DNA of 16,030 nucleotides from contig JAJYZD010000061.1 of NCBI GenBank assembly GCA_021800315.1, forward strand, positions 1 to 16,030, read 5' to 3'. Source of the stretch: Bacillota bacterium (GTDB taxonomy: Bacteria > Bacillota > Desulfotomaculia > Desulfotomaculales > JAJYZD01). This document shows, in pieces, positions 1-7,769 of this stretch. The position numbers and the translations under genes were made by a program. The notes under the pieces are model-generated. The model searched no databases and was not told where the DNA came from. It worked only from the letters and a program-made list of their open reading frames with translations. Numbering within the stretch: position 1 is the first letter of the stretch; each line of letters starts with the position of its first letter.

Positions 1-16
1 CATGTTCCAAAGGCAC

Positions 17-36
17 GTCCCGGCCGGGCCGGGGAC
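17..36. other. GC-rich hairpin upstream of lepA
   Basis: GTCCCGGC (17-24) can pair with GCCGGGGAC (28-36), allowing one bulged G. There is no T-tract after it, so it may be the 3' end of a terminator for an upstream gene, a leader structure, or chance in GC-rich DNA. Confidence 0.25.
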
Positions 37-59
37 TTGGCATAGAAGGCAGGACGGCA

Positions 60-1877
60 ATGCAAGATTTTAGTAAACCGACCGACGGCATCCGTAACTT
101 TTGCATCATAGCCCACATCGACCACGGCAAGTCGACTCTGGCCGACCGGTTGCTGGAGTATACGGGCGCCCTTTCCGAACGGCAGATGACTGACCAGGTT
201 CTGGACCAGATGGACCTGGAGCGGGAGCGGGGCATCACCATCAAGGCCCAGGCCGTGCGGTTGAATTACGCGGCCAACGATAAACGGACCTACCAGCTCA
301 ACCTGATCGACACGCCGGGTCATGTGGATTTTTCCTACGAGGTGTCGCGCAGCCTGGCGGCCTGCGAAGGGGCCCTTCTGGTCGTCGACGCCGTGCAGGG
401 CATCGAGGCCCAGACCCTGGCCAACGTCTACCTGGCGCTGGAGCACAACCTGGAGATCATACCGGTGATCAACAAGATCGACCTGCCCAACGCCGATCCG
501 GAAAGGGTCAAGAGGGAGATCGAGGATATCATCGGTCTGGACGCGGGCGACGCCATCCTGGCTTCGGCCAAGATGGGAACCGGTGTGCGCGAGGTCCTGG
601 AAGCCATCGTAAAAAAGATACCGCCGCCCGGGGGGGAGGCGGGCCGTCCGCCGGCGGCCCTTATCTTCGACTCGCACTATGATTCCTACAAGGGAGTCAT
701 CGCCTACGTACGGGTGATGGACGGGGTGATCGCTCCCGGCCAAATGATCAGGATGATGGAAAGCGGCAAGGATTTCGAGGTGACCCAGACCGGGGTGTTC
801 CGTCCCGCACTGGTCGACGTTCCGCGTCTGGCGACCGGCGAGGTGGGTTTCATCGCCGCCGGCATCAAGAACGTACGGGATACCAGGGTGGGGGATACGG
901 TGACCGACGCCCGGCACCCGGTGGACAAGCCGCTACCCGGCTACAAGAAGGTCACCCCGATGGTCTACTGCGGACTGTACCCGGTTGACTCCGGCGATTT
1001 CGGCCTGCTGCGCGACGCCCTGGACAAGCTGAGCTTAAACGATGCCGCCCTGGTCTACGAGCCCGAGACCTCCGGCGCCCTGGGGTTCGGTTTCCGGCTG
1101 GGTTTCCTGGGGCTTCTGCACATGGAGATAGTCCAGGAGCGGCTGGAGCGCGAATACGCCCTCAACCTGATCACCACCGCGCCCAGCGTGGTCTACCGGG
1201 CGACCACCGTCGACGGCCGTGTCCACGAGATCGACAATCCGGCCAAACTGGACGCCCTGGGCAAGCTGGAGTCCCTGGCCGAGCCTTTTGTAAGGGCCTC
1301 CATCATGGTGCCCAAGGAATACGTCGGTCCGGTCATGGAACTCTCCCAGGAGAAGCGGGGCATGTTCCGGAACATGGAGTACGTCGGCCCCGGGCGGGTG
1401 CTTCTCACCTATGACCTGCCGCTGGCCGAGATCATCTACGACTATTACGACCAGCTGAAAACCCGCACCCGGGGCTACGCCTCCCTGGATTACGAACTGT
1501 CCGGCTACCAGGTCTCCAACCTGGTCAAGCTGGATATCCTGGTCGGCGGCGAGGAGGTGGACGCCCTGTCGTCGATCGTGCACCAGGACCGGGCCTACCA
1601 GCGGGGCCGCGACCTGGTGGAACGGCTGCGGGCCCTGATCCCGCGCCAGTTGTTTGAAATCGCCCTCCAGGCGGCCATCGGCAACAAGGTCATCGCCCGG
1701 GAGTCGATCAAGGCCAAGCGCAAGGACGTGCTGGCCAAGTGCTACGGCGGCGACATAACCCGCAAGCGCAAGCTCCTGGAAAAGCAAAAAGAGGGCAAGA
1801 AGCGGATGAAACAGGTGGGCAACGTGGAGATTCCCCAGGAGGCCTTCATGGCCGTGCTGGACATCAAGAAGAAATGA
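60..1877 (+). CDS. lepA: Elongation factor 4 (LepA), ribosome back-translocase GTPase
   Basis: This 605-residue protein has the normal length of LepA/EF4, a membrane- and ribosome-associated translational GTPase that acts on stalled or mistranslocated ribosomes. The GTPase motifs are all visible: P-loop AHIDHGKST (residues 18-26), switch I GIT (58-60), DTPGHVD (84-90), NKID (138-141) and SAK (169-171). The EF-G-like domains follow, and the lysine-rich LepA-specific C-terminal region ends near EAFMAVLDIKKK. The ATG at 60 is preceded by a modest Shine-Dalgarno sequence (GGCAGGA). Its stop codon overlaps the hemW start as ATGA, which indicates translational coupling. The lepA-hemW order is common in Firmicutes. 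Nothing is abnormal in the gene. Confidence 0.98.
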   Translation: MQDFSKPTDGIRNFCIIAHIDHGKSTLADRLLEYTGALSERQMTDQVLDQMDLERERGITIKAQAVRLNYAANDKRTYQLNLIDTPGHVDFSYEVSRSLAACEGALLVVDAVQGIEAQTLANVYLALEHNLEIIPVINKIDLPNADPERVKREIEDIIGLDAGDAILASAKMGTGVREVLEAIVKKIPPPGGEAGRPPAALIFDSHYDSYKGVIAYVRVMDGVIAPGQMIRMMESGKDFEVTQTGVFRPALVDVPRLATGEVGFIAAGIKNVRDTRVGDTVTDARHPVDKPLPGYKKVTPMVYCGLYPVDSGDFGLLRDALDKLSLNDAALVYEPETSGALGFGFRLGFLGLLHMEIVQERLEREYALNLITTAPSVVYRATTVDGRVHEIDNPAKLDALGKLESLAEPFVRASIMVPKEYVGPVMELSQEKRGMFRNMEYVGPGRVLLTYDLPLAEIIYDYYDQLKTRTRGYASLDYELSGYQVSNLVKLDILVGGEEVDALSSIVHQDRAYQRGRDLVERLRALIPRQLFEIALQAAIGNKVIARESIKAKRKDVLAKCYGGDITRKRKLLEKQKEGKKRMKQVGNVEIPQEAFMAVLDIKKK

Positions 1878-2986
1878 CGGCCGGCATCTACGTCCACGTC
1901 CCTTTTTGCTTCTCCAAGTGCCGTTACTGCGGCTTCGTGTCCTTCCCCTATGACAAGGAGCGGCCCCTCCTCTACCGGGAGGCGGTGCTGCGGGAGATGA
2001 CCGATGCCGCCGGCAAGAGCGGGGGAGTTTGTTTCGGGAGCGTCTATTTCGGCGGCGGCACTCCCACGTGCCTGGACCGGGAGGATCTGGTTTTCCTCCT
2101 CCGGCGGGTGGGGGACTTGTTTTGTGTCCTGCCGGGAGCGGAGACGACGGTGGAGGCCAACCCGGAGACCGTGGACGGCGCCTATCTGCACTCCCTGCTG
2201 CAGGCGGGGGTCAACCGGATCAGCCTGGGGGCGCAGACCTTCGACCCGTCCTTGCTGGATCTGCTGGGCCGGCAGGCCGGTCCGGCCGTGGTGCGGCGGG
2301 CGGTACGGGCCGCCCGGCAGGCCGGCTTTACCAACCTGAGCATGGACCTCATTTTCGGCCTGCCCGGGCAAACCCCCTTTGTCCACCGCCAAACCCTGGA
2401 GCAGGCCCTGGATCTTGAGCCGGAACACATTTCCGCCTATGGCCTGGAACTGATCGCGGGTACGCCGCTGGCCAGGGCGGTGGCGGAAGGCAGTCTCGCT
2501 CCCTGCGGTGAGGAAGAAGCCCTGGCCATGTACGAGGAGACGATAGCCGTCCTGACCCGGGCCGGTTACCGTCATTACGAAATCTCCAACTTCGCCCGCC
2601 CGGGGTACGAGTGCCGCCACAACCTGATATACTGGGAAAACGGCGAGTACCTGGGTTTCGGGCCGGCCGCCGCCTCCCATTGGCGGGGCGGGCGCCGGCA
2701 GAACGCGGACAGCATGGAGGCCTACCTCCGGGGCGAAGGCATCGCGGAGGAGGGTGCGGACCGGAGCCGGGAAATGACCGACACCATCCTGATGGGGCTG
2801 CGGCTCCTGGAGGGTCTGGACTTGGCCGCTTTCGCGGACCGGTTCGGCGTTTCCCTGGAATCAAGCTACGGCCAGACCCTGGCCTGGGTACGGAGGCAGG
2901 GCCTGGCCGAAGTAAAGGGGGAACGGCTACGCTTGACCGCAAGGGGGCTCCCGCTGGCCAACGAGGTCTTCCGGGCCTTTGTGTGA
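1874..2986 (+). CDS. hemW: HemW-type radical SAM protein (heme chaperone, HemN-like)
   Basis: This is a 370-residue radical SAM protein. The start is taken as the ATG at 1874 that overlaps the lepA stop (ATGA); a longer open frame begins inside lepA but only overlaps it. The [4Fe-4S]-binding motif is CFSKCRYC (Cys12, Cys16, Cys19) and the SAM-binding motif GGGTP is at 60-64. After the cluster motif comes GF rather than the fourth Cys of true HemN, which favours HemW, a heme-binding chaperone, over coproporphyrinogen dehydrogenase. The C-terminal HemN domain is present (ENGEYLGFGPAAASHW, then the MTDTILMGLRLLEGLDL block). It is the intact parent-like copy of two degraded homologues at 5710-6775 and about 7855-8158. 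Confidence 0.95.
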   Translation: MTAGIYVHVPFCFSKCRYCGFVSFPYDKERPLLYREAVLREMTDAAGKSGGVCFGSVYFGGGTPTCLDREDLVFLLRRVGDLFCVLPGAETTVEANPETVDGAYLHSLLQAGVNRISLGAQTFDPSLLDLLGRQAGPAVVRRAVRAARQAGFTNLSMDLIFGLPGQTPFVHRQTLEQALDLEPEHISAYGLELIAGTPLARAVAEGSLAPCGEEEALAMYEETIAVLTRAGYRHYEISNFARPGYECRHNLIYWENGEYLGFGPAAASHWRGGRRQNADSMEAYLRGEGIAEEGADRSREMTDTILMGLRLLEGLDLAAFADRFGVSLESSYGQTLAWVRRQGLAEVKGERLRLTARGLPLANEVFRAFV

Positions 2987-3014
2987 GGTTGGGTTTAGAA
3001 AGGAAGTGTAAACC

Positions 3015-3242
3015 TTGGGACTGGTACCGAGGAAAGAGCCGCAAAAGTTGACCTTTGAGCAGTGGTACGAACATACGCCTGCCGAAAACAAGCTTGAGCT
3101 GACAGATGGTGACGCTTTGTGGGAAGACGAGAGAGAGCGAATGGCACTGGCCCTGGTCTACAACATGGGAATGGAATACTTTGTGAGTATCCTGCCGGAA
3201 GAATCGAAACAAGCTTTGAAAGAACTGTTATCCCAACTTTAG
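3015..3242 (+). CDS. Small conserved hypothetical protein, hemW-linked (copy 1)
   Basis: This 75-residue protein begins at a TTG 28 bases after hemW, with a good ribosome-binding site (AAAGGAAG at about 2999-3006). It contains PRKEPQKLTFEQWYEHTP, then ENKLELTDGDALW and a C-terminal helix rich in charged residues (LPEESKQALKELL). No signal peptide or membrane segment is visible. It is clearly homologous along its whole length to the 73-residue ORF at 6862-7083, which also follows a hemW copy. The LEL-DG motif faintly recalls the N-terminus of Uma2-type nuclease-fold proteins, but the protein is far too short for that fold and I do not assign the family. Its function is unknown. Conservation between the two copies supports a real protein. 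Confidence 0.75.
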   Translation: MGLVPRKEPQKLTFEQWYEHTPAENKLELTDGDALWEDERERMALALVYNMGMEYFVSILPEESKQALKELLSQL

Positions 3243-3329
3243 ACTGACCCGGACAAGCCGGAACCAACAGGTCATCCCACGGCCGATTTTCTTTCCATTT
3301 TGCGTAGATCTTCGGAACTAAGGGACTAA

Positions 3330-3660
3330 AATGGTCTTGAAGGTCCGGCAACCTTCCTTCCGCAGCCACCGGGTCAGGTCGGCCAGAACCACGGTATTCC
3401 CTCAGGTCGGCCAGAACCACGGTATTCCCTCAGGTCCGTCAGACCGAGGTAGCTGTTCCAAGCCATGTGGGAGGCGCTTCGGGGCCACGGCGTCCAGTAA
3501 CACTCTTTCAAGGGCGACATCCTCATTGTTCTCCAGCCCGGGCAAGGCCGAATCCAGAACGCAGAGGACAAACGCATGAGAGACGGCCTGGCCGGCGGCC
3601 TAACCCATGAGGGTGGCCAGGTGCCGGACGTTGCCTTCTCCATTACCTCCGGATCCTGCG
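3330..3660 (-). pseudogene. Relic of the hyp84/hyp55/DUF255 3' region (copy 1)
   Basis: On the minus strand this stretch matches 8183-8750, but in pieces. Residues resembling HMAWNSYLGLTDLREYR match the C-terminal part of the protein at 8183-8437. A segment reading ERVLLDAVAPKRL matches the start of the small gene at 8462-8629. RHLATLMG-stop-AAGQAVSHAFVLCVLD matches the DUF255 protein near its end, with TAG replacing a sense codon. The middle of the block is deleted, and a 28-bp tandem duplication (3375-3430) interrupts the first piece. No usable reading frame remains. The matching order and orientation show that it is a decayed copy of the block found intact further right. Confidence 0.7.
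3375..3430. repeat. Perfect 28-bp tandem duplication
   Basis: Two adjacent identical 28-base units (3375-3402 and 3403-3430) each begin CAGGTCGGCC and end GTATTCCCT; a partial third unit (CAGGTC) follows. The intact homologous region at about 8235-8275 has one unit only, so this is a local slippage event in a relic. Confidence 0.9.
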
Positions 3661-3893
3661 TGGAGGGTTGTCCCACCCGCGAAGTCACTGATCCGGGCCC
3701 GACGCCGGCCTGCCAGCTCTCGCCCATGGCTCTTAGACTACCGCCCACCTCCGAATCCTTGACCCCGGCCCCCGGCCTCTCCCAGACCACGAAATTCCCC
3801 GTCATGACCCATCACCTTTCTCCACCCTTAGTTCTTCTACATTAATTTCGAGGGGAGGGGGTAGGTGTCTCATCCCCGTTGGTACGAAAGGGA
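3661..3893. other. Stretch without a recognisable gene
   Basis: No open frame here looks like a known protein. It lies between the decayed copy of the DUF255 3' end and the promoter of the PrlF/YhaV module. It may be further diverged relic sequence, but I cannot align it with anything else in the window. Confidence 0.4.
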
Positions 3894-3922
3894 TTGCTCT
3901 TTTTGAACAGCCGTGTTATAAT
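3894..3922 (+). promoter_or_regulatory. Promoter of the prlF-yhaV operon
   Basis: A perfect TATAAT (3917-3922) is preceded by TG one base upstream (3914-3915), giving an extended -10 element. A weak -35, TTGCTC (3894-3899), lies 17 bases upstream. The downstream segment to 3965 has repeated TACTT/TACTC words at 3924, 3931 and 3947, possibly an operator for antitoxin autoregulation; that part is inference. Confidence 0.6.
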
Positions 3923-3965
3923 TTACTTGGTACTTACAATAATACGTACTCAGGGGTGATCCAGC

Positions 3966-4322
3966 GTGGCGGTGAAATACACGGGCTCCATGACTACCGT
4001 TGGGAATTCTCAAGCAATCCGGTTTGAAAAATCTTTTTTCCAAGCGTTAAAATTACCTACACACAGTCCGGTTCGTTTTTTCGCAAGCATCTTATCACAA
4101 GGACAAATCCTTCTTTCAGTCGAAAGGCCTGATCCGGAGTTTGAAGAGACTGAAAGTCCGTATTTGGAGGCATACCTGAGCTTTATCGAAAAATCTTTCC
4201 TGGCTGCGCCGGAAGAGAGATTGGTTCCTATGACCGAAGAAACAGCGGCTGCCGCGAAGTGCTTTGCCGACGCTGTGCCGGCTGTGAGCGACGACGAGGA
4301 GTTTCCTGACGATGTCCTTTGA
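3966..4322 (+). CDS. prlF: PrlF-type antitoxin of a type II toxin-antitoxin system
   Basis: This 118-residue protein starts at GTG 3966. Its N-terminal part (TGSMTTVGNSQAIRFEKSFF, then a short beta strand ending ILLSVE) is the swapped-hairpin, AbrB-like DNA-binding fold expected of PrlF/SohA antitoxins. The C-terminal part (YLEAYLSFIEKSFLAAPEE, then an acidic tail DDEEFPDDVL) matches the toxin-binding and acidic ends of E. coli PrlF. It overlaps the YhaV toxin gene by 11 bases, the usual antitoxin-first order. It should bind and neutralise YhaV and repress its own promoter at 3894-3922. The base composition is less GC-rich than in the flanking hemW copies, which fits an acquired module. Confidence 0.8.
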   Translation: MAVKYTGSMTTVGNSQAIRFEKSFFQALKLPTHSPVRFFASILSQGQILLSVERPDPEFEETESPYLEAYLSFIEKSFLAAPEERLVPMTEETAAAAKCFADAVPAVSDDEEFPDDVL

Positions 4323-4788
4323 AGCAAACGGCTGGAAACTATTATTCACGAAAGAAATGCAGGTACTATATGACAAGCTGGTGCGAGAATCAGATGCTAT
4401 TCTTGCGTCGACTCATGATGTCAATCATCCGAAAATCAAGTTTAGACGGCGGCTAGACTCGATTATATTTAAAGAGGTGCCGGCGGACCCGGGGAAACAG
4501 GCTTACAAGCAGGGGAATACCCTCGGATCTGATGCACGGCACTGGTGTCGCGTAAAGTTCAACGGTCGATTTCGCTTGTTTTTCTGGTATAACTCTGAAA
4601 GTAAATCGGTTGTGTTTGCCTGGTTGAATGACGAGAATACACTTCGGAAGGCTGGGGCGGAATCCGATCCGTATATTGTGTTTCGCAAAATGCTTGATCG
4701 CGGGGAATCACCTAATTCGTGGAAAGAACTTATTGCGGTATGCGAAAAGGATAAGAAAACACCAGGACCAGGGAAGTCCTCTAAATGA
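4312..4788 (+). CDS. yhaV: YhaV-family toxin (type II TA ribonuclease)
   Basis: This 158-residue protein starts inside the antitoxin gene (ATG 4312). It aligns along its length with E. coli YhaV, a RelE-superfamily ribosome-dependent endoribonuclease: NGWKLLFTKEMQVLYDKL at the start, then GSDARHWCRVKFNGRFRLFFWY, AWLNDENTLR, and VFRKMLDRGESPNSWKEL near the end. The RLFF and NDENTLR blocks are the most diagnostic. The positively charged tail (KDKKTPGPGKSSK) is slightly longer than in E. coli. It is co-transcribed with the PrlF-type antitoxin, and the toxin frame shows no stops or shifts, so the module may be active. Confidence 0.9.
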   Translation: MSFEANGWKLLFTKEMQVLYDKLVRESDAILASTHDVNHPKIKFRRRLDSIIFKEVPADPGKQAYKQGNTLGSDARHWCRVKFNGRFRLFFWYNSESKSVVFAWLNDENTLRKAGAESDPYIVFRKMLDRGESPNSWKELIAVCEKDKKTPGPGKSSK

Positions 4789-4794
4789 GGACTT
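4774..4794 (+). terminator. Perfect hairpin at the yhaV stop codon
   Basis: AAGTCCTC (4774-4781) and GAGGACTT (4787-4794) form a perfect 8-bp stem around a 5-base loop, and the yhaV stop TGA (4786-4788) lies at its edge. There is no T-tract, so it is either a weak terminator or a structure hiding the GAGG that could act as ribosome-binding site for the following GTG at 4799. Confidence 0.4.
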
Positions 4795-4798
4795 GCGG

Positions 4799-5713
4799 GT
4801 GACGCCAATCCAAGATGAAACAGAGGCGAACTCCTTCTTCAATTGGTTGAAATCACCTTCGGGAACCGACGGTCCAGACCTTTACCAGGTCACCTACGGC
4901 GACCGTCTTCCGGTCGGCCCTTCAATCGCACTGGTAGAGATACTCAGCCTGTGCGGTTGGTCGGAGACCGTACGGACCGAATTGGAGCGGTGGTCGGTTC
5001 AGGTCGCGGTTCCCGGGATTTCGATGAAACGGGAAAGGCGGCTCGATCCGGCCGGCAAGTCCCTGGTTTTGGTCCTGGATGACGTCAACCTGCTGCAGGA
5101 TATTGATCCCCAGGCTTTGATGACTTTGCGGGCTATATTTCAGGAGTTGCAGATGTATCACACCCGGTATGGGCTGGTTGTTACCGGACCGCTCGGGCTG
5201 TTCGGCGAGGTTAGGGAGACTGCGGAGCCGGTCACCCGGTTTTTTGAGCATCTGGTTCTGAATGCCTTCGATCGGAAAGATACCACTGACGCTGTAAGGG
5301 AGCCTCTGGTGGAGGTCGGTGCTCCCTTCCAGGTGGCCGATGACGCCGTGGAGTGGGTGTACGGGCAAACCAAGTGCCATCCCTATTTCCTGGCTTTCCT
5401 GATGCGTGATATTGTAGAGGAAACGGTGAAGCATGGTTGGCCGGTTATCGATGCGGAAGTGTGTATAAAGTGCTGGTCCAGGATCGCCAATCACCTGGAG
5501 ACCGACAAGTTCAACGCGGAGTTGATCGCGGCCACTCCGGCCGAACAAGAACTATTGTTGGCGTTGGCTCACGGAAAGGAAATACAGGGGAACAAGAGGG
5601 CGCTTTTCTCCCGGCTGATGCACACGAATCTGCTGGTGCGCACCGCGCGGGGTCAATACGAAGTGTATCATCCTCTATTTGCCGCTTTTCTCCGCGAACG
5701 TACGGGTAATTGA
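4799..5713 (+). CDS. Truncated AAA/STAND-type ATPase, Walker A missing
   Basis: The frame is open from inside yhaV, but a plausible start is the GTG at 4799 with GAGG eight bases upstream, giving 304 residues. The recognisable part begins near SLVLVLDDVNLL (Walker B), then a sensor-like strand LVVTGPLGLFGEV and AEPVTRFFEHLVLNAFDRKD, typical of AAA_16-like/STAND ATPases. A C-terminal winged-helix-like segment (ELLLALAHG to YEVYHPLFAAFLRE) follows. No P-loop (GxxxxGKT) precedes the Walker B, so nucleotide binding is probably lost. The first ~48 codons are antisense to a duplicated minus-strand gene relic (4804-4942), which shows that the N-terminus was replaced by rearrangement. It is probably a gene fragment kept open by chance; regulation with the TA module is conceivable. 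Confidence 0.55.
   Translation: MTPIQDETEANSFFNWLKSPSGTDGPDLYQVTYGDRLPVGPSIALVEILSLCGWSETVRTELERWSVQVAVPGISMKRERRLDPAGKSLVLVLDDVNLLQDIDPQALMTLRAIFQELQMYHTRYGLVVTGPLGLFGEVRETAEPVTRFFEHLVLNAFDRKDTTDAVREPLVEVGAPFQVADDAVEWVYGQTKCHPYFLAFLMRDIVEETVKHGWPVIDAEVCIKCWSRIANHLETDKFNAELIAATPAEQELLLALAHGKEIQGNKRALFSRLMHTNLLVRTARGQYEVYHPLFAAFLRERTGN
4804..4942 (-). pseudogene. Relic of the hyp55/hyp84 junction (copy 2)
   Basis: The minus strand matches about 8344-8483. It preserves the end of the small gene (YLYQCD then TGA), the following RKTVAVG and VWT codons, and FNQLKKEFAS. One extra base after VWT shifts the frame relative to the intact copy. The relic is cut at the left just after the yhaV hairpin and at the right by the ATPase fragment, so both ends are rearrangement junctions. 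Confidence 0.7.
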
Positions 5714-6775
5714 CTAAGGCCGCGCCCCACGTCCCTTTTTGCCGCTCCAGGTGCCGCTATTGCGGTGGGTATCCTTCTCTTACGACAAGGAACGGGCCGT
5801 GCTTTACCGGGAGGCGGTGCTGCGGGAGATGACCGATGCCGCCGGCAAGAGCGAGGGGGTTTGTTTCGGGAGCGTCTATTTCGGCGGCGGTACTCCCACC
5901 TGCCTGGACCGCGAGGACCTGGTGTTCCTCCTGGACCGGGCCAGGAACCTGTTTTCCGTGCCGCCGGAGGCGGAGACGACGGTGGAAGCCAACCCCGGCA
6001 CCATGTCCCGCCCTTACCTGTCCGCCCTGCAGGCGGCGGGGGTTAACCGCCCCAGTCTGGGTGCCCAGACCTTCGACGAATCATTGCTGCGCCTGTTGGG
6101 CCGGCCCGTGGGGCCGGAAGCCGTGCGGCGGACGGTGGATAGCGCCCGGGAAGCCGGCATCAAGAACCTCAGCCTGGACCTGATCTTCGGTCTGTCCGGT
6201 CAGACCCCGGGTTCCTACCGCCATACCCTGGAGCGGGCTCTGGATCTTTAGCCGGAGCACGTTTCCGCCAACGGCCTGGAGTTGATCCCGGGCACGCCGC
6301 TGGCCGAAGCGGTGGATGAGGGCAGCCTGGCCCCCTGCGGGGAGGAAGATGCTCTGGAAATGTTCTATGACACCATTGCCACGCTGACCAGGGCCGGCTA
6401 CCGTCATTACGAGATATCCAACTTCGCCCGTCCGGGATACGAGTGCCGCCACAACCTGCTGTACTGGGAAAACGGTGAATACCTGGGTTTCGGACCGGCC
6501 GCCTGTCCGCATACCTCCGGGGCGAAGAGGTCAGCGTGGAGGGTGCGGATCCGGCCCGGAAAATGACCGATACCATCCTGATGGGGCTGCGGCTCCTGGA
6601 CGGGCTGGACCTGGCGGCGTTTGCCCGGCGCTTCGGGACGAGCCTGGAGTCGGTGTACACCGGGGAGTTGGCACGGCTGACCGACCTGGTCCTGGTGGCA
6701 ATCACCGGCGGGCGGCTGCGCCTGACCAGGCGCGGCCTGCCGTTGGCCAACGAGGTTTTCCCGGCCTTTGTGTGA
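5710..6775 (+). pseudogene. hemW pseudogene (second copy)
   Basis: This is a near full-length copy of hemW (1874-2986). It starts at a TTG overlapping the preceding stop as TTGA, and keeps CRSRCRYC and GGGTPTCL. At least three lesions disable it. A one-base deletion just after the cluster motif (about 5763-5787) shifts the frame. GAG has become TAG at 6249-6251 (after LERALDL). A deletion with frameshift near 6505 removes the segment corresponding to ASHWRGGRRQNADSMEA. The reading frame resumes in MTDTILMGLRLLDGLDL and ends EVFPAFV as in the intact gene. Many differences from copy 1 are at third codon positions, so it seems to have been coding for some time before it decayed. Confidence 0.9.
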
Positions 6776-6861
6776 GGCTTGCGATTTCCCGGCCGTCTGT
6801 AAGGGAGCCGTCAGTAGCGGGTGTCGTGCCATAAAGCAAAACGACGAAAGTAGGTGGAAGT

Positions 6862-7083
6862 ATGACCCTGATACCGCGCAAGGAACCTCAAAGATTAACT
6901 GTCGATCAATGGTATGAACATACGCCCTACGAGAACAAGCTTGAACTCATAGACGGTGAGGCTTTGTGGGGAGACGGGCAGAGGGACAGAATGGTGATGG
7001 CACTTGTCTACAACATTGGTCTTGAGTACTTTGTCGGCATACTCCCGGAAGAGTCCAAACGAATCCTGAAAGAGTTACTGTAG
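6862..7083 (+). CDS. Small conserved hypothetical protein, hemW-linked (copy 2)
   Basis: This 73-residue protein starts at ATG 6862 with AGGTGG upstream. It is a full-length paralogue of the 75-residue protein at 3015-3242: PRKEPQRLTVDQWYEHTP, ENKLELIDGEALW and ILPEESKRILKELL are shared. The preceding hemW copy carries several disabling lesions, yet this frame is intact and its changes are mostly conservative. This suggests that the small protein is itself under selection, or that the decay of hemW is recent. Its function is unknown. It converges with the PIN-domain toxin gene; a hairpin with a T-run lies between them. Confidence 0.75.
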   Translation: MTLIPRKEPQRLTVDQWYEHTPYENKLELIDGEALWGDGQRDRMVMALVYNIGLEYFVGILPEESKRILKELL

Positions 7084-7100
7084 GGGCGGTAAACTCTTTT
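7069..7100. terminator. Candidate bidirectional terminator
   Basis: AAAGAGTT (7069-7076) pairs with AACTCTTT (7092-7099), extended inward by an AC/GT pair after a bulged A, and a further T follows at 7100. It spans the ends of the convergent small ORF (stop 7081-7083) and vapC (stop 7099-7101), as expected for a shared terminator. Confidence 0.5.
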
Positions 7101-7509
7101 ACTCGGACAGAGCCGGGAATACGTGAAATCCTTGTTCGGAATAATGCTTATCGAAGGTAAAAGCCTTTGTGATCCCCATGCGCCGCATAGTAACGAAGCT
7201 GGCGCAATCAACCAAACTCAGATTTCTTCGGTTGGCGGTTATGAAAGCGGTAACGGCCTCGTGATGAAGAGTGCCATCGATCCATTCCAATTGCAGCATG
7301 GGGAAAATATCTTCATGAAACACTCTGGTCGCCTCCATGCCTAAGCGGTTTTGTAGCAGGGCATAGGTTTCGACCAACACATAGCTGTTGCAAACCATGG
7401 CTTCAAGAGATTCTATTAGGTCGATCCAAACTTGTTTAGCTTTTTTGTGTGTTTCGTCGTTGGCGTTGAGGACGGCCAGAAAAGCCGATGTATCCACGTA
7501 AATACTCAT
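7099..7509 (-). CDS. vapC: PIN-domain ribonuclease toxin (VapC family)
   Basis: This 136-residue protein is a PIN-domain endoribonuclease of the VapC type, normally active on tRNA or rRNA. The acidic active-site residues are in the expected places: Asp6 in YVDTSAFLAVL, Glu47 in VLVETYALL, Asp101 in SLVDCASF and Asp120 in TFDKHY. The ATG overlaps the stop of the upstream antitoxin gene by four bases (ATGA), so the two are translationally coupled. The frame is full length and all key residues are kept, so the toxin is probably functional. Confidence 0.92.
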   Translation of the reverse strand: MSIYVDTSAFLAVLNANDETHKKAKQVWIDLIESLEAMVCNSYVLVETYALLQNRLGMEATRVFHEDIFPMLQLEWIDGTLHHEAVTAFITANRRNLSLVDCASFVTMRRMGITKAFTFDKHYSEQGFHVFPALSE

Positions 7510-7754
7510 TTATCGAAAGCCTCTGCAAGGTATTTATCATGGTTAACCGCCAAATCTTCCTTATCGCAATGGAAACGCCCGGCAGCCGAGACAGCACGTT
7601 GCATCCGGTCCCTTGGCTCTACGGTTACCTGGGAAGCAAGTGCGTGATTGATGCATCGGCGGATTAACTCGGCCATGGAAACGCCTTCGGCGGCTGCCTT
7701 GGTTTTCAAGGCCATGGCTTGTTGTTCGGTAAGTTGGATTTGAGTTCGCAACAT
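7506..7754 (-). CDS. Ribbon-helix-helix antitoxin (VapB-like)
   Basis: The start is taken as the ATG at 7754, which has GGAG at a proper distance; it gives 82 residues beginning MLRTQIQLTEQQ. The segment RTQIQLTEQQAMALKTKAAAEGVSMAELIRRCINHAL is a classic ribbon-helix-helix (CopG/MetJ-like) DNA-binding unit with one strand and two helices. The acidic C-terminal half (DKEDLAVNHDKYLAEAF) should be the toxin-neutralising tail. It sits immediately upstream of, and overlaps, the PIN toxin gene. A longer upstream reading is possible but has no ribosome-binding site. The palindrome at 7770-7797 fits autorepression. Confidence 0.85.
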   Translation of the reverse strand: MLRTQIQLTEQQAMALKTKAAAEGVSMAELIRRCINHALASQVTVEPRDRMQRAVSAAGRFHCDKEDLAVNHDKYLAEAFDK

Positions 7755-7769
7755 ACTATTCATCTCCAT

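Noticed and set aside
1035..1787. Long minus-strand open frame inside lepA
   Set aside because: It is antisense to the clearly conserved LepA frame; high GC content produces such shadows, and the translation resembles no family.
3375..3430. Possible CRISPR-like repeats of 28 bp
   Set aside because: The two units are directly adjacent with no spacer, and are absent from the homologous intact copy; this is a simple tandem duplication.
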